Below are positions 4,865 through 5,653 of a DNA stretch of 5,653 bases, in pieces. The DNA is taken from NCBI GenBank assembly GCA_945827565.1, contig CALZNR010000113.1, positions 1 through 5,653 on the forward strand. The letters run 5' to 3'. Source of the DNA: an uncultured Prevotella sp. (GTDB lineage Bacteria; Bacteroidota; Bacteroidia; Bacteroidales; Bacteroidaceae). Made by a program: the position numbers and the translations under genes. Under the pieces are notes generated by a model. It was given only the letters and a program-made list of their open reading frames with translations, did not search any database and had not been told where the DNA came from. Within the stretch, counting starts at the first letter, position 1; the number at the start of each line of letters is the position of its first letter.

Positions 4865-5653
4865 TTATTTTACCTCCCAGATGTCGTTGGTTTCCAGGAG
4901 TTCTTCAAAGCAGTGGTATTTCTTCAAGTTCTTCACCTCTTCTATCTGTGCGTGTACAGCCTCGTCGTAGGTGGGTGCCTCCACATCGCGTATCACGCCC
5001 AGTGCCACTGGGAAGCCGTGCTCATTGTCCATCATGGCCAGTTTCAGTTGCAGGGTGTTGTCTTCGCAGTGGGCATCGTGCACCAGCACATCGTCGATGG
5101 TGTAGCCGTCTTTGCCCATCTCTACCACCTTCAGTCCAAAACCCTCTTGCACCAGTCCGTACTGGTTGTTCTCGCCAAACACCAGTTTTTCGCCGTGCTT
5201 CACGTAGATGGCGTTCTTTTTGCGCCCCTCCTTATTATATATAGGGTCGTAACATCCGTTGTTGAATATCACGCAGTTTTGCAATATCTCGCACACCGAT
5301 GCTCCCTTGTGCTGGTAGGCTGCCTTGAGCACCTCAACGGTGGCTGGGGCGTCGGTGGCAACGGCACGTGCAAAGAAGTGTCCGCGAGCGCCGAAGCACA
5401 GTTCGGCAGGGCGGAAGGGGTCTTCAACGGTGCCATAGGGGCTCGACTTGCTGACAAAGCCGCGTGGACTGGTGGGCGAGTACTGTCCTTTGGTCAGTCC
5501 GTAGATGCGGTTGTTGAGCAGTATCATGTTGAGGTCGATGTTGCGCCTCATGGCGTGTATAAAGTGGTTTCCGCCGATGGCAAGTCCGTCGCCGTCGCCG
5601 CTTATCTGCCACACGGTAAGGTTGGGGTTGGCCACCTTGGTGCCCGTAGCGAT
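4865..5653 (-). CDS. korB: 2-oxoacid (probably 2-oxoglutarate):ferredoxin oxidoreductase beta subunit, N-terminus outside window
   Basis: The frame is open to the right edge, giving 262 visible residues; the GTG at 5635-5633 is an internal valine, not the start. The first residues, IATGTKVANPNLT, flow into the thiamine-diphosphate binding region: GDGDGLAIGGNH (visible residues 19-30) and LLNNRIYGLTKGQYSPTSP (45-63), where GDGD and the NN pair hold Mg2+ and the pyrophosphate. This is the catalytic subunit that decarboxylates a 2-oxoacid with CoA, passing electrons to ferredoxin in the cytoplasm. The tail, with VLVHDAHCEDNTLQLKLAMM, VALGVIRDVEAPTYDEA and a WEVK end, fits the KorB-type of Bacteroidales. 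About 70-80 N-terminal residues, including the cysteines expected for an Fe-S cluster, are missing from view. The alpha subunit gene is expected just upstream, beyond the right edge. Substrate assignment (2-oxoglutarate rather than pyruvate) is by resemblance. Confidence 0.9.
   Translation of the reverse strand: MATGTKVANPNLTVWQISGDGDGLAIGGNHFIHAMRRNIDLNMILLNNRIYGLTKGQYSPTSPRGFVSKSSPYGTVEDPFRPAELCFGARGHFFARAVATDAPATVEVLKAAYQHKGASVCEILQNCVIFNNGCYDPIYNKEGRKKNAIYVKHGEKLVFGENNQYGLVQEGFGLKVVEMGKDGYTIDDVLVHDAHCEDNTLQLKLAMMDNEHGFPVALGVIRDVEAPTYDEAVHAQIEEVKNLKKYHCFEELLETNDIWEVK

Noticed and set aside
4801..5244. 147-residue plus-strand open frame
   Set aside because: It is antisense to korB and starts within a terminator hairpin; rich in R, P and S as expected of a shadow frame.
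5633..5635. GTG as the korB start codon
   Set aside because: The frame stays open to the window edge with family-typical residues (ATGTK) before it, and the TPP motif lies only 12 residues later, far too close to the start for this family.
1..5653. CRISPR array, tRNA or rRNA gene, IS element or phage module
   Set aside because: No regularly spaced repeats of 25-40 bases, no cloverleaf-like tRNA sequence, no transposase or phage protein features were found on either strand.

Overview
The window looks like chromosomal DNA from a member of the Bacteroidota, most likely Bacteroidales and Prevotella-like. Three things point there. Two adjacent secreted proteins end in type IX secretion (Por secretion tail) sorting signals. 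Two intergenic regions carry the TAnnTTTG -7 promoter element of this phylum, and gene starts lack clear Shine-Dalgarno sequences. The GreA, HIT and 2-oxoacid:ferredoxin oxidoreductase proteins also have the sequence style of this group. The species assignment is inference.

Layout, left to right: (1) the last 35 codons of an unrecognised plus-strand gene (to 110) converge on everything else, which lies on the minus strand. (2) A HIT-family protein gene (172-561) lies downstream of greA (666-1133), with a short hairpin between them. (3) The 301-base gap 1134-1434 holds a near-perfect Bacteroidota promoter (1270-1300), a terminator-like hairpin with a U-rich tail in the greA leader (1191-1233), a possible 31-codon leader ORF, an A/T direct repeat and, just after the next gene, a perfect 17-bp inverted repeat (1367-1413). 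(4) A two-gene unit with a 17-nt gap encodes two exported proteins: a 461-residue protein with HAF-like beta-propeller repeats (3234-4619), then a 593-residue Omp28-type protein with a CxxC thioredoxin-like site (1435-3216). (5) The 245-base gap 4620-4864 holds the -7 element of that operon, a 7-nt tandem repeat and two tandem hairpins, of which the outer is a good intrinsic terminator. (6) The window ends inside korB (4865 to beyond 5653), the beta subunit of a 2-oxoacid (probably 2-oxoglutarate) ferredoxin oxidoreductase.

How they fit: korB, greA and the HIT gene are housekeeping genes. The middle operon is the accessory part, encoding two proteins expected to cross the inner membrane by Sec and the outer membrane by the type IX system. 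No phage, IS, CRISPR or RNA gene was seen. The points most worth a second look are the greA leader, which resembles an attenuator or small-RNA source, and the secreted pair of unknown function.
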